Shown piece after piece: positions 1 through 12,233 of a stretch of DNA of 64,000 bases. The stretch spans positions 372,001 through 436,000 of the forward strand of contig BSBM01002082.1 in NCBI GenBank assembly GCA_027924585.1. Direction: 5' to 3'. The notes beneath the pieces were generated by a model. That model was not told the origin of the DNA and searched no databases. It worked only from the letters and a program-made list of their open reading frames with translations. Made by a program: the position numbers and the translations under genes. The DNA comes from Larix kaempferi. Its lineage: Eukaryota; Streptophyta; Pinopsida; Pinales; Pinaceae. The stretch's first letter is position 1, and each line of letters starts with the position of its first letter.

Positions 1-168
1 ACACTCTAATACCCATTTTGTTGCATATATCTCCTACTCCGAGCACATATTTGAGCTTCATACTGGATCCTTAGGGTCATCTAGCACTCAGATTGATTCA
101 ACCTATATACCTTTTGGATTATTTATTGGGTCATCTAATGAACCTTTTACTGGGATACCTATGGTATC
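1..168 (+). pseudogene. Tat-like gypsy gag, N-terminal piece (element B, part 1)
   Basis: An open frame reading through the left edge ends at the insertion point of element A. It contains a Gly/Ser/Pro-rich stretch (residues reading GSLGSSSTQ, then PFTGIP) and continues in sense on the other side of A at 5745. The same peptide pattern recurs on the minus strand at 55500-55790, which shows it is the variable N-terminal arm of this family's gag. The real start lies outside the window. Family assignment comes from the downstream gag, protease and RT of the same element. Confidence 0.75.
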
Positions 169-2194
169 TGTAATGTCCCTTGTTAGGAATTTTATCAAAA
201 TGACAATTTTTCACTTTTTTCCCTAGTTAGACCTTTGACTAGTTTTGATCTCTAGGTCCCAAATTTGCCCCAAATGATCCCAAATGTTATGAGAACGTAT
301 ATGAATTATATTAGAACATAAATATGTGTTTCAGGGATGCCTTTGGACCTTTAAAATACCTTTGCAAATCCTCTTTCAATTCTGTCCAATGTAGGTAACT
401 TTACTAGTGATTTCCCTTTGACTAGTATTGGTCTCTAGGTCTCAAATTGACTCCAAATGCCTTCAAATATTCAAGGAAGGTGTATTAATGATATTAGGAA
501 TTGAATATGATGTTCAGGGATGACATATGGCCACCAAAATACCTCTGAAAACTCTCTTAAGATTCTGGACCAAGTATGCAATTTTACTAGTAATTTGGGG
601 TTCAAATCCCCCTGGGGTAAGTATTGAAAATGGCTTCCCAAATGCCTCCAAACCCACTCAAATTTATGAACAGAGGTAGGGAATGTATTAATTATTTTAT
701 TAAGGTCTCATTTGCACCATTAATTGATTATTATATCTGTTCCAACCCTCTCCCATTCAACTACAAAAATCACCAATTCGACCCTTGGGGAAATGGCACT
801 ATTTCTTCTCCCAATGCAATTAAACTGAGTAAAAATACTTCAAATGCTCAAGTACAGTACATGAAACTTGTAAAATACATCCATGGAAGTCCATTAATCA
901 CAAATGCATCAGAGAATCATCCATTCATTTGAAATCATCAGCATTACATTGATTCACAACAAGGTAGTGGGGAAATGGCACTATTCTTTCATTAAAATTG
1001 AGATTTATACATTTCTACTTGGAATTTCGACCTGAAAATTTTTGGAGATGAATAAAAGAGTCTTTAATTAATATTATAATATAAAAGGGGCATTATAAGC
1101 TCCCACAAATAGTACAATAGCTCACCAAAAATGCCCTCCCTCAAGGATCAAGAATATGCCATCAAAACTGGAAATGGTTGAAGGAGTGAGCTGCAATAGA
1201 AGAAACCATGAGCTGCCCTATAGCTTAAACCTGAAAATAAATACTCCATTAAATCCCAAAATGAAAGGTCTGAATGGCGTTTCCAATTACCAACTTGGAT
1301 GGGAATCTTTCACCCTCGAAATTGGCTAAGGCAAGAAACTAGTCATCCACTAGCTCTCCCTCTTCACAAATGCAATTGAAAATTCTAAAAATGATCAAAA
1401 GCTGGTTTCATTCTTTGTTATTGACATTTATAAAGTTCTAATGTCCTCCATGGGTCGAATTCCTTCCAAGAGACTCATGCCAACTCAAGTTGGGAAGAGA
1501 TTCCAAAGAACGCCACTTGTACAACAATTCCTAGTCTCCCACTTCCACCAAATCACATGTGGAGGCATCTTAGCTTCCCTAACACCCTTGAGAGACCTCT
1601 TGGAGTCTATTTTTATCCCTGACATGTCATATATGTCATATGTCATCCTTCGGGTCTGATTTGTGTCATAGGTGTCATAGCATCTTCATCATTGTTGTCA
1701 TAGAGCTAGGGAATCTAGCCCAAGTGTCTCACTAGCTCCAAATTGCCTCTTCCTCTTCCATGGGAGTTACTCTTCCTCTATATTTCGACCTTGGATGAGT
1801 CATTCCATGAATAATACATTTTGGACTTCCCCAATTATGTTAACATTCACCTTGAATTCGAATTGGTGAGAGAATGATGCCAAGTGTAGTGGGGAAATCT
1901 AGCCATATGTGGGTCCCACTTTCTCCATGTGTCTTCATGATCAAATGCCACATTTATTTTCACTTGTATATATTTATTTAGATCCTTTATTAAATATTTA
2001 TTCCATTCTAATTTTCAAACATCATTTATTATCCCCATTATTCCAAATCCCAAAGCTTCCACCCCAAACCTAGGAAACTAGTAATTTTCCTCCTTGGAAA
2101 TTATTTGACCTTAAACATCAATTTTACAAACTCTAATGAATATGGCCAATGTGATTAGGCCATTGTGACCCAATTCCAAATTTGGGACATGACA
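169..2194 (-). repeat. 3' LTR of element A
   Basis: This is the downstream LTR in the minus-strand sense. It starts TGTAATG and ends TGACA on the + strand, and is preceded by the target duplication GTATC. Its inner edge at 2194 abuts the purine tract, as expected for a 3' LTR. Its length (2,026 bp) matches the partner LTR (2,024 bp). Confidence 0.92.
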
Positions 2195-2208
2195 AATCCT
2201 CCCTTCCC
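2195..2208 (-). other. Polypurine tract of element A
   Basis: On the minus strand the sequence reads GGGAAGGGAGGATT directly before the 3' LTR, the position from which plus-strand DNA synthesis is primed. Confidence 0.8.
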
Positions 2209-2558
2209 AATATTGCTTGTCCTCAAGCAATTTCAAACATGGATGTTGAAGAACCTGCTTCCTGTATAATTCTTTGAAGTTGCCATTGAATTGCCCAACC
2301 TTGAGTCTTTGAGTTTCCATGAAGATTTTAGAGAGGAACCACCATGCTTGCTGCTGCACTACTCTGATAAAAATCACTTTATTAAGTAGAAAATCCATCT
2401 CCCATGCTGCTTGTTTCCCCCAAAAAAATTCAAACCAATGAGACAAAAATTATTCCAGGGTCCCATTGCTTGTATTGCACCCCAACAATTAAAAGTGCTC
2501 TCCAACCCATACCATCAGATAAGAGGATTCCTGGATCCCATTTTCTTGTATGAATTCT

Positions 2559-3617
2559 TCAAAACATCATGAGTACAAAATATATATCATCAAAGTACAT
2601 AACAACATAATGAAAATATACATCAAGAAGATGCTTCATCAAAGAATCATGAAAGTGTTTATACCTCCAAGTAAGTAGACCACCATTTGCTAAGTGCATA
2701 CAATCTTCAAGTGACCAATCAAATCTACTCCAATGACATAGGTGAGGATCCCATGTCCGATAGTGCTGCTCCAAAAGAACGTGATATGCATCAAAATATT
2801 CATTCATGCATTCTTTCATCCAAGAAGTGAATGAAGAATCTCCACTAAAATCTGAACCAAATAATGAGCAGGAAACACAAGGAGACTTCAAAGGACTCAA
2901 AGAAGTCTCATCCATACATCCATGAGGATATGTATCATCATAAGGTAAAGCAATATGCTGCTGCAATTCTAAATAATGAGGTTCTCTATTCATGTCATCA
3001 TCAAAAGGAGAGGTAGTAGTTTCATACCCCTCATGTGGCACCACTAGAAAAAAACCTTTCACCCAATTTTCATCCCAAAGTGATGTGGTTGGAAAAGAAG
3101 TGTGGGGTGAGGAATTATGAACAAACTTTAATTCTTTACAACTCTTACCCATTGAAATATTTAATTCATCTTCTCCATAATTGGTTGGTCCAACTATTGT
3201 GATATCATGTACCTATTCCAAGGCTTTGCAACTCTCTCCATGAGGCAACTCATAATCCCTTTGAACAAGGACAAGTGCTTGTCCTTCTTCTTGTTTTAGT
3301 GTAGCATCTTCAAGAACCTGCATATCAACATATACCTCATGTTCCACAATTACATTAGGTTCCTCTTTTGTGGCATAAATTGTTTCATCCTTTTCCTTAA
3401 AAAGAGAACCATTGCTCATTATTTTTTCTGAGTTGCTTCCAAGTTCACTAAGCAACAATTTGAACTCTTGAAAGTATTGCCTCCACTTGTCTTCAAAGGA
3501 AGGTTCCAATAATTTTCTAAACTCCTCATTCTCCTCTGATGTTCCTTTCTCATCCTTACTCATGGTGACCAATGAATGCACTTCTTCTCCTATTTCTTCC
3601 CTTTCACCAAAGTACAT
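2559..3617 (-). pseudogene. Unknown ~352-aa protein of element A, one internal stop
   Basis: A single frame of 353 codons runs through the interior, interrupted only by one stop at 3213-3215; both halves are in the same register. The N-terminal third is acidic and charged (Glu/Lys-rich, probably helical). The C-terminal part is rich in His, Tyr, Trp and Asp, with no zinc knuckle, DSG, YxDD or DDE motif. I do not recognise it. It does not look like a canonical gag, although gag-like packaging would be the obvious guess for the only product of such an element. A decayed stretch with further stops continues toward the purine tract. Confidence 0.6.
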
Positions 3618-3703
3618 CCAGTTTCAGTTTCTAAGGGTGGTGGCTTATTTCTTTGACTCCTGGTTTTCATTAATGTTCTACCACATCAGGTTCCAAGGCC
3701 ATT

Positions 3704-3714
3704 CTCTGATACCA
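3704..3714 (-). other. Primer-binding site of element A (initiator tRNA-Met type)
   Basis: Read on the minus strand this is TGGTATCAGAG, one base away from the 5' LTR. It matches the usual plant initiator-tRNA-Met primer-binding site seen also in the copia elements of this window. Confidence 0.85.
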
Positions 3715-3715
3715 C

Positions 3716-5739
3716 TATAATGTCACTTGTTAGGAATTTTATGAAAATGACAATTTTCACTTTTTTCCCTAGTTAGACCTTTGACTAGTTTTGATCTCTA
3801 GGTCCCAAATTTGCCCCAAATGATCCCAAATCTTCTGATAAGGTATATGAATTATATTAGAACATAAATATGTGTTTTAGGGATGCCTTTGGACCTTTAA
3901 AATACCTCTGCAAATCCTCTTTCAATTCTGTTCAATGTAGGTAACTTTACTAGTGATTTCCCTTTGACTAGTATTGGTCTCTAGGTCTCAAATTGACTCC
4001 AAATGCCTTCAAATATTCAAGGAAGGTGTATGAATGATATTAGGACTTGAATATTATGTTCACGGATGACATATTTCCACCAAAATACCTCTGAAAACTC
4101 TCTTAAGATTTTGGACCAAGTATGCAATTTTACTAGTAATTTGGGGTTCAAATCCCCCTGGGGTAAGTACTGAAAATGGCTTCCCAAATGCCTCCAAACC
4201 CACTCAAATTTATGAAAATAGGTAGGGAATGTATTAAGGATGTTATTAAGGTCTCATGTGCACCATTAATTGATTATTATATCTGTTCCAACCCTCTCCC
4301 ATTCAACTACAAAAATCATCAATTCGACCCTTGGGGAAATGGCACTATTTCTTCTCCCAATGCAATTAAACTGAGTAAAAATACTTCAAATGCTCAAGTA
4401 CAGTACATGAAATTTGTAAAATACATCCATGGAAGTCCATTAATCACAAATGCATCAGAGAATCACCCATTCATTTGAAATCATCAGCATTGCATTGATT
4501 CACAACAAGGTAGTGGGGAAATGGCACTGTTCTTTCATTAAAATTGAGATTTATACATTTCTACTTGGAATTTAGACCTGAAAATTTTTGTAGATGAATA
4601 AAATATTATTTTATTCATATTAGAATATAAATTGGGCATTAGAATCTCCCCCAAATAGTACAATAGCTCACCAAAAACTCCCTCCCTCAAGGATCAAGAA
4701 TATGCCATCAAAACTGGAAATGGTTGAAGGAGTGAGCTGCAATAGAAGAAACCATGAGCTTCCCTGTAGCTTAAACCTAAAAATAAATACTCCATTAAAG
4801 TCCAAAATGAAAGGTCTGAATGGCCTTTCCAATTACCAACTTGGATGGGAATCTTTCACCCTCGCAATTGGCTAAGGCAAGAAACTAGTCATCCACTAGC
4901 TCTCCCTCTTCACAAATGCAATTGAAAATTCTACAAATGATAAAAATCTGGTTTAATTCTTTTTTATTGACATTTATAAAGTTCTAATTCCATCCATGGG
5001 TCGAATTCCTTTCAAGAGACTCATGCCAACTCAAGTTGGGAAGAGATTCCAAAGAACACCACTTGTACAACAATTCCTAGTCTCCCACTTCCACCAAATC
5101 ACATGTGGAAGCATCTTAGTTGCCCTAACACCCTTGAGAGCCCTCTTGGAGTCTATTTTTATCCCTGAAATGTCATATATGTCATATGTCAGCCTTCAGG
5201 TCTGATTTGTGTCATAGGTGTCATAGCATCTTCATCATTGTTGTCATAGAGCTAGGGAATCTAGCCCAAGTGTCTCACTAGCTCCAAATTGCCTCTTCCT
5301 CTTCCATGGGAGTTACTCTTCCTCTATATTTCGACCTTGGATGAGTCATGCCATGAATAATACCTTTTGTACTCCCCCAAGTATGTTACCATTCACCTTG
5401 AATTCGAATTGGTGAGAGAATGATGCCAAGTGTAGTGGGGAAATCTAGCCATATGTGGGTCCCACTTCCTCCATGTGTCTTCATGATCAAATGCCATGTT
5501 GATTTTCACTTGTATATATTTTTTAGATCCTTTATTAAATATTTATTCCATTCTAATGTTCAAACATCATTTATTATCCCCATTATTCCAAATCCCAAAG
5601 CTTCCACTCCAAACCTAGGAAACTAGTAATTTTCCTCCTTGGAAATTATTTGACCTTTAACATCAATTTTACAAACTCTAATGAATATGGCCAATGTGAT
5701 TAGGCCATTGTGACCCAATTCCAAATTTGGGACATGACA
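3716..5739 (-). repeat. 5' LTR of element A
   Basis: This is the upstream LTR in the minus-strand sense. It ends at the right with TGACA on the + strand, and its inner boundary reads TATAATG where the other LTR has TGTAATG, so the terminal G has mutated. The alignment to 169-2194 runs without large gaps and differs by scattered substitutions. Open stretches of about 100 codons on the + strand are found at the same place in both LTRs and are treated as chance. Confidence 0.92.
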
Positions 5740-5744
5740 GTATC

Positions 5745-6979
5745 ATTTAATTCCTCCCCATTACTTCAACAGTTCCAGGGTAACCCTAGTTCAGATCCTT
5801 TTACACAAGGATTCCCTTGGCTTGGAGGGAACATTCCCCCTTCAACACCATTTAGAGGCTCAATGCCTATCCATTCTATTGCACAGTTTCTGAGTTCTAA
5901 TCCCTTTACAGGATTTAATGTACAATCTTCAAATGTTCAAACTTCTAATATGCTTGTAGGGAGTACTCCTTTCTCACTTTTTGGCAGAGGAGGATGTAAC
6001 ACTTATACTCATACTTTGTTTGGAAGTAGTTATACTCAAATGCCATGGACTGGGACACAAGGGAGCAATTTGTTGGATTATGGATGGAGTAATTTGCAAA
6101 ACTCATTTTCATCACAACTGATGGCTGGGGGAAATCCCAACCAACCTTTTGGAGGTCATGGTTCATGTTCTTCTCCTTACCAGACTCCTCAAACTCACAT
6201 GCCATCGGAAAGGCCTCGCTTACCTTTTCTAGAAACTTTGAATTTTCCATATCTTTCAAATTTAATGAATGAAATAGTGCATCAGAATCCTGCTTGTCCT
6301 CCGGTCCCAACCAAACTCCTTTTAGACATTCCTAAGTTTGAAGGTAAAACTGGTGAAAACCCAGGGGACCATTTCACAACATTTCATCTGTGGTGATCCT
6401 CTAACTCATTGAATGATGACCCGATTTGATTTAGGCTCTTTCAAAGAACCTTGACTAGTGTTGCATCCAAATGGTATATTGAGTTACCAGCCACAACTTA
6501 TAACAAATTTTATGATTTAGCTACATTTTTTCTGAACCATTTCCAACTTCCCGTCCAGTATGATGCCAGCACATACCTTCTATATACTTTTAGACAAAAT
6601 AAAGCCACTCATATATTTGATCACATTCAAGAGTGGAGAATATGGAAACAACTCATTAAAGCTGAGATTCCCCCAGAGTTTCTATTGGAGTGGTTTTTGA
6701 AATCAATGTTACCCTACATCTCTAAAGATGTGTCAACTTCTAGGGTTACTTCTGAAGAGGAAGCCATTCTAAGGACCCAACAACTCGACTTAATTTATGC
6801 TCAGTACGGGATCCTTTATGAAATTATTCTAGATGCGGCTAGGTCAAACATTGATCTCGGTAAAACTAAACCTATACCACATGTCGATGGCATTGTAGGT
6901 TTAGCTGATTCATCCTCTTTAGAAGCTTTGACTAAGCAAATCCATGCACTTTCGATAAAGCATTCTGTTGCGGAAGAAA
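5745..6979 (+). pseudogene. Tat-like gypsy gag, central part (element B, part 2)
   Basis: The frame resumes after element A and carries the Gly/Asn/Pro-rich arm (to ~6200), then the conserved gag core: a DIPKFEGKTGENPGDH motif (~6325-6370), then WYIELPA, and later LEWFLKSMLPYISKDV and LDLIYAQYG near 6680-6810. A stop falls near 6394 and a short out-of-frame patch precedes 6451. B2 gag at 37.9-39.3 kb aligns motif for motif. The protein would form the virus-like particle. The frame is broken at 6979 by a solo LTR. Confidence 0.85.
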
Positions 6980-7575
6980 TGTTAAATTTTGAGCATTAAT
7001 TCACAATACTCTAGGATCTTCACTAAGAGAATAACATATACAGTATATCAATGCATAACAATCACAATAAGCATCACAAGAATCAAAAGCATGAGAGACA
7101 AGAGACACAGAGTTTCCGTGGGAAAAACCCTAAGGTGAAAAACACCACAACTTCCTCAGAGATAGAGAGAGCAATGGCTCAACCAAAGTACAACCAAAAT
7201 ACACTTGAGATAGTCTCCTAGAAGCAAATGATCCTCCTCCTCACTAGTGCGCCACTTTCTGAGTGAGAGAGATATAACTTTTCGAATGATCTAAATAGAG
7301 ATATCCTGATCTCTATTTATACTAACCTGTTTTCCCAGTGACCCTATGGGGCCGACTTGTCTAGCTAGGTACATCCACATTATAATATATATATTTCAGG
7401 GCCAACCCCACACATGGTGGTCTAATAACCCATCAGCAAGTACACACTTGCGACACTTGTCAATCCACATGACGACACTTCCTTATAGAGGAATAACACA
7501 TCTCTAATAAGGGTACAATAAATATATATGAAATACATAGATGAAATACATTCTGAAGTTACATATACATCAACA
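6980..7575 (-). mobile_element. Solo LTR of the J copia family, minus strand
   Basis: The block begins TGTTAA and ends CAACA on the + strand and is flanked by the perfect 5-bp duplication AGAAA (6975-6979, 7576-7580). Its reverse complement matches the LTRs of element J (56297-56995, 62758-63446) from the first to the last bases, including the TATA-like ATAAATAGAG around 7312-7321 and the terminal AACTCTGTGTCTCTTG region. It is ~100 bp shorter because a U3 repeat is present once rather than three times. No internal sequence remains, so it arose by LTR-LTR recombination. Confidence 0.92.
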
Positions 7576-7580
7576 AGAAA

Positions 7581-8310
7581 CTACAGTTTTATCCTCCCCT
7601 TCACAAACAGAGACTATACAAAATGTGCAGTCAAATCAAAAGGTTCCTCGGTAACCCAACAATAAGAAAAAGTGAAGGAAAGGGGAAGGAAACCAACAAA
7701 ATCCCAAAACCACTGAGAATTCCTAGGAGGGAAAAAGAGAATAGAAGAAGGTGAAGTTTCCTAGCAAATTTTTTAAGAAGATCACTTGACTCATCAATGT
7801 CCTCTTATTGACGAAGCCTAGAAGTTGTTGAACCAAAAGAAACCAACCATCCTGAAGGATCCTTTTCCCAAAGGACAAAACCCAGCTTCTGGAAGCTCTA
7901 ATAATGGGGTCACTCATCATGCCACATAGGCTGATCAATCCTATATAAATATGGTTAACTCGCATGCTTTATTGCAGATGAGAGCCAAGAATTATACCTC
8001 GGATTTGCCACAGAAAGACAAATAAATCCTTGATTCATATGTTCCTCTTCATATAGAGAGACCTACAAATCCTATGTCGAAGATACCGAAAGGTTTCTAT
8101 AAATGGGAAACACACAACCCTATTGCACGGGATGCTCCTAACTACTCATTGTGGAGGACCTAGCCCAAACTCTGTGTGCTATGTCCGCTCTAGAAGTCCT
8201 GCAAAGCTTCCCATCCCAGAGAAATGCACTTTTAGCGGCAATAGGAAGTATGGATTTGTCAAGTATGTTGGCTAGATTTGATATGTCAAATATCAAACCC
8301 CGGTTTCTCT
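7581..8310 (+). pseudogene. Tat-like gypsy gag, zinc-knuckle and C-terminal region (element B, part 3)
   Basis: Coding sequence of element B continues, now with several stops and frameshifts. A degraded zinc knuckle is visible around 7740-7815, with DHLTHQCPLID readable at 7780-7815 after a frame change. A linker follows that includes NSSLVEDLAQTP-like sequence and the segment SALEVLQSFPSQRNALLAAI (~8180-8245), which sits just before the protease in this family. A Mutator-like insertion interrupts it at 8310. Confidence 0.75.
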
Positions 8311-9337
8311 CATGGGGACTTCACTAGAAGGCAATATAATATCACGTTCATTCATATTGCGGTATTAAATATTCATGAAAACCTAAAAATTATATTGCTT
8401 ATATATTAAAGGGAAAATGGTTTTTTTTATTTAATGTAACAATACAAAAATACTTTGGGGTCTTTTTTATATGGGTGGGCTGACAAATATCCGCCAAATG
8501 GAGATGGCGGGATCACGGCTGGATGAGAAATCAGGTTGAGGCAAGGATGGGGCTTACTAGTACACAATTAAATCGTGTCTTGAGGCATGCTTGAGGCCAT
8601 GGGTTTCATGGTGAAGTGGGTTTCCAGTCGATCATAGTCGAGAGACAGTGGTCATTGACAACCAATTGTTACCAATAGCACTCATCCAGTTGTTACCAAT
8701 AGCCTTGGGAGGCTGTAAGCATCCAAGGCCTGTTATAGGCCCTCGATAGGCCTTGGGGGCTTGAATACCCAACCACTTGTGCCTATTATAGGACTTGGGA
8801 GGTTTAATTAGCCTCCTAGAGCTTGTTACAGACCCTGGGGGCTTGGATACCTAGGCCACAACAAGCTTAGTTAGTGATTGGGAAACTGCAACATGCAATC
8901 TAAATGTTGTACTATGTGCATTGGCTCTAGTGACATACAAGAAGTGATCCCCTATCTCTTCATTAGACCATTAGATTTTGCAAATCATAAAGATATGTGG
9001 TTGAGTAATTGCATTGTGGGTGAAGTAATGTGCATCCACAATATACATCGAAAGAAGCAAGGTGCATTGTAGAATGCATGTGGGGTCATAAGAGGGGTAT
9101 CACATCAATATACTAGGTAGAAATATAAAGGGGTATTAAAAATGTGAATGAAAAAATTGATACATACAATATCTAGTGAAAATAGGGGTTTTTTTAAATT
9201 AGGAAGGCATATTGGGAGGGGGTAAAAAAAAAACGATTTTGGAAGGTATTTTCCAATATTTAGTGAAATTAGGGGTATTGTTTCATATGCCACGAACGAA
9301 CGTGCTATGATAGCAGTTTATTGAGTGAAGCCCCCGT
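8311..9337. mobile_element. Non-autonomous Mutator-like element (MULE)
   Basis: A 1,027-bp block separates two parts of the B reading frame and is flanked by the identical 9-bp direct repeat GGTTTCTCT (8302-8310 and 9338-9346). The ends form imperfect terminal inverted repeats of about 50 bp: both contain GGGG[A/G]CTTCACT followed ~20 bp later by a [T/G]CACGTTC[A/G]TTC block. A 9-bp duplication is the hallmark of Mutator-type transposases. The interior has no long coding frame and holds a degenerate repeat around 8700-8860, so the element must have depended on a transposase elsewhere. Confidence 0.87.
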
Positions 9338-9346
9338 GGTTTCTCT

Positions 9347-10008
9347 ATCATGTGGTCTTCCAAATCGAAGTATTCCATGGTTTGAAAACCATTTGACGAA
9401 TAGTAGTGTATGAAGGTGGTTCAACGTGCATAATGTCTATCTCTTGTTGGAAACCCCTAAGATCTATGGAGTTAGCCCCTTCAGTTACATTACTTACTGC
9501 TTTTGATGGGAGATCCTTCCATCCACATGGAATATTACCCTATTTTGAGATCCGACTAGCGGGAAAAGTAGTGTCAGTTGAGGTGGAAGTTGTAGATGCT
9601 TCTCTCGATTACAACTTGTTGTTGGGAAGAAGTTGGACATACACAATGCAAGCCATTCCTTCGTCCATTCTTTGAGTGCTTATGTTCCCCAATGAAGGAA
9701 AGATCGTCGCGATTGACCAACTCTCCTTTGCTCGAAAAAATAATACAACTCCTTCAGATTCAAATATCCCATGGATTGATCAGGCCCATCCACCCAGTGA
9801 GATTTTAGGAGTAGGTATGTACTCATCGTTGATGGGAACCTTTGATTTACCCTCTCCTGAGAATTATATTGGTTCAATGAGTAACTTTAATATGTCATCT
9901 AAGGAGGTCTTCGTGGTTGCTCAAAAAACCGATCCTTGGATTCTTCCTACTCAAGAGGAACCAATTATGCCCCTATCTGTCGTAAAGGTGGCTTATCAAG
10001 ATTCATAG
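9347..10008 (+). pseudogene. Aspartic protease and spacer of element B
   Basis: A retropepsin-like domain is readable from about 9400: the catalytic loop has become V-Y-E-G-G-S-T-C, so the aspartate expected before E-G-A-S-T is a tyrosine. It is followed by the flap and the hydrophobic Y-N-L-L-L-G-R-S-W motif typical of Ty3 proteases (~9610-9640). A stop follows at 9673-9675, then an acidic spacer frame to 10008. The family role is cleavage of Gag-Pol; this copy would be inactive. Confidence 0.8.
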
Positions 10009-10047
10009 AACTGTGCGATAGATTATATCTCAACTCTGTCAGTCTCC

Positions 10048-11820
10048 ATGGAGTCAGATATCGATTATGAACCTGCATGGGCAGTAGACTCTACCCATTC
10101 CTTTGATTGTTTAGACACAATTTTACCATTAGATGAATACATCCTGGAAGCTATGATAGGTCTCAATCAACCTTGGGAACATATGCATCACAGATCCTAT
10201 TTCCTTCCATATCTGAACAAGATCAAGAATGGAGATTTCTTCATGAGACCCGATGGAAATATTGACTTGTCCATCAACCCTTTAACAAAACCTGGGAGTT
10301 TCATTGAAGGTAATATCGCTAACATTTCAACAACTATCCCACTCAATATTTCCACCCAAATGGATGTCGTGGAAAAGCATTTTTATTGGTGTAAATTGTT
10401 TCCGCAAGAGATCAATTTGTACACCAACTTATTTAAGTAATTCCACAATGTTTTCGCCTGGTCATACGAGGATATGTCAGGCATCGACCCTTCCATTGTT
10501 GAACACGTCATCACGACATATCCTAATGTGAAACTAGTTCGGTAGAAACTCCATCTAGTTAATCCTAGGAAAGCTACCACTCCTCAAAGTCGGCTTCATT
10601 TATCCTATTAACATGACGGAATGGGTATCTAACTCAGTCTCGGTTGATAAAAATCAAGGTATCATACATGTGTGCACAAATTTCAGGGACCTTAATAAAG
10701 CTTGTTCGAAATACAATTATCCCACGCCATTTATCGATCAAATCATATATTCTTGTGTAGGCCATGAAATATTTTCTTTCATGGATGGTTTCTCGGGATA
10801 TAACCAAATTCAAATCAAACCCAAAGACTAGCATAAGACAACTTTCATATGCCCCTGGGGTACTTTTGCATATAGGAAAATGTCGTTCGGATTGAAGAAT
10901 GTTGGAGCTACTTTCCAGTGAGCTATGAACTTTGCTTTTCATGACATCAAGCACGTGGTTGAACCTTACCTAGATTACCTATATGCGCAATATCGAAAGA
11001 GAAGAGATCATCCATAACACTTATGGCTCGTGTTTCAATGAAGTATGCACTACAAGATTCGATTAAACCCCAATAAAGGTGTGTTCTACGTCGATTCTGG
11101 ATGACTTTTAGGTTTCATTGTGTCAAATCGAGGGATCACGGTCGATCCATTGAAAGTTGAGTCCATTGTCAAATTTCCTCCTCCTCTCAATATCCGACAA
11201 CTTTAGAGTTTACAAGGCATGCACAATTTTCTTAGACGTTTTAACATCAATTATGAAAATATTATTAAAGGTTTTATGCGATTGCTTAAACAAGATACCC
11301 AATTCTTCTGGGATGAAGCTGCACAAAACTCATTTGAGGCTTTGAGAAAAGAATTATTGTCAACTCCCTTGTTGAGCCCGCCAAATTGCACCTGGGACTT
11401 TATTTTATATCTGGCCACATTAGATTCCACAGTTGGCATAGTCTTGGTTCAGGAGGATGACGTACTCCAAGAGCATGCCATTTATTATCTTTCTCGTGCA
11501 CTTGTAACACCTACACTAAATTAATCACACATCGAGAAAATGGCACTAGTTGCGGTGTATGTTGTTCAAAGATATGTCACTATATTTTACTGCACACTAC
11601 TACGGTGATTGCAGATGTCAATCCTTTAAAATATGTTTTAATCCGATGTATCATCGGGGGAAAATTCAACAAGTGGATTGTCATTCTGCAAGAGTTCGAT
11701 CTTACCTTTCAATCTGCATAGTCAAAGAAGTTGCGAGTGTTCGCAGAACTTATAATATCTGAATTCCCTAGTGGTGCAGAGTTTGAGGAAGAATATACTT
11801 CATTCCCTGATGAACATATA
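10048..11820 (+). pseudogene. Reverse transcriptase and RNase H of element B
   Basis: A linker (10048-10440) leads into RT. Recognisable blocks are VFAWSYEDM (~10450), RDLNKAC (10687-10707), FSFMDGFSGYNQI (~10770-10812), WGTFAYRKM (~10857) and the catalytic box, which reads Y-L-D-Y near 10966 instead of Y-L-D-D. The connection/RNase H part follows (FLRRFNINYENI ~11225; LYLATLDSTVGIVL ~11405-11445; SRALVTPTLN). Numerous stops and shifts are present. RNA-templated DNA synthesis is the family role; this copy is dead. Confidence 0.85.
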
Positions 11821-11899
11821 TTCCTCATCACAACCTCTGATCCATGGTATTGAGACATTTTAATATATATCCAGAATTTGAAGTGTCCACCAGATTTCT

Positions 11900-12233
11900 C
11901 TAGGGGGGAATATACGAAAACACAGGAATCATGCCAAGAACTACCTCATTATTTCTGATACACTATATAGACAGGAGGTAGATTCGATATTACGTCGATT
12001 TAACTCTGGACGAAGTTGAGTCATTATTGAATGATGCCCACAGTCGATCCTGTGGGGGTCATCTTTCTGGGTTGGAAACAACCCATAAAATACTTCGTGT
12101 TGGGTATTTTTGACCCACTATCTTCAAAGATTGTGTGGAAGCCATGAAGCACTGTCACCCGTGTCATCTATTCACAAGTAAAATGTGAGCACACCCGGCT
12201 CCCCTTCACCCCGTTATCACAGTAGGTCCCTTT
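11900..12233 (+). pseudogene. Integrase N-terminal zinc-binding region of element B
   Basis: Across two frame changes the pattern of the Ty3 integrase HHCC domain can be read: a GGHLSG-like block near 12050, KILRVGYF-like sequence near 12090 and a CHPCH/CHLF cluster at 12148-12175. The reading is cut at 12233 by the copia element C1 and resumes in the catalytic core at 16328, so this is one integrase split by an insertion. Confidence 0.7.

Larger units (their letters stand above)
169..5739 (-). mobile_element. Non-autonomous LTR retrotransposon A, full length, minus strand
   Basis: Two ~2.02 kb direct repeats (169-2194 and 3716-5739) flank a 1.5 kb interior. The 5-bp target duplication GTATC is at 164-168 and 5740-5744, and it splits a gag frame that resumes in register. 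A primer-binding site complementary to initiator tRNA-Met lies at 3704-3714 and a purine tract at 2195-2208, both read on the minus strand, which fixes the orientation. No RT, integrase or protease is present; the interior encodes only one ~350-codon frame. Long LTRs with a short interior resemble LARD-type elements. Whether a gypsy or copia partner mobilises it cannot be told here. Confidence 0.93.

Noticed and set aside
624-932. A 102-codon + strand frame, repeated at 4176-4478
   Set aside because: Both lie at the same place in the two LTRs of element A, on the strand opposite to the element. The repeat explains their similarity and there is no sign of a gene.
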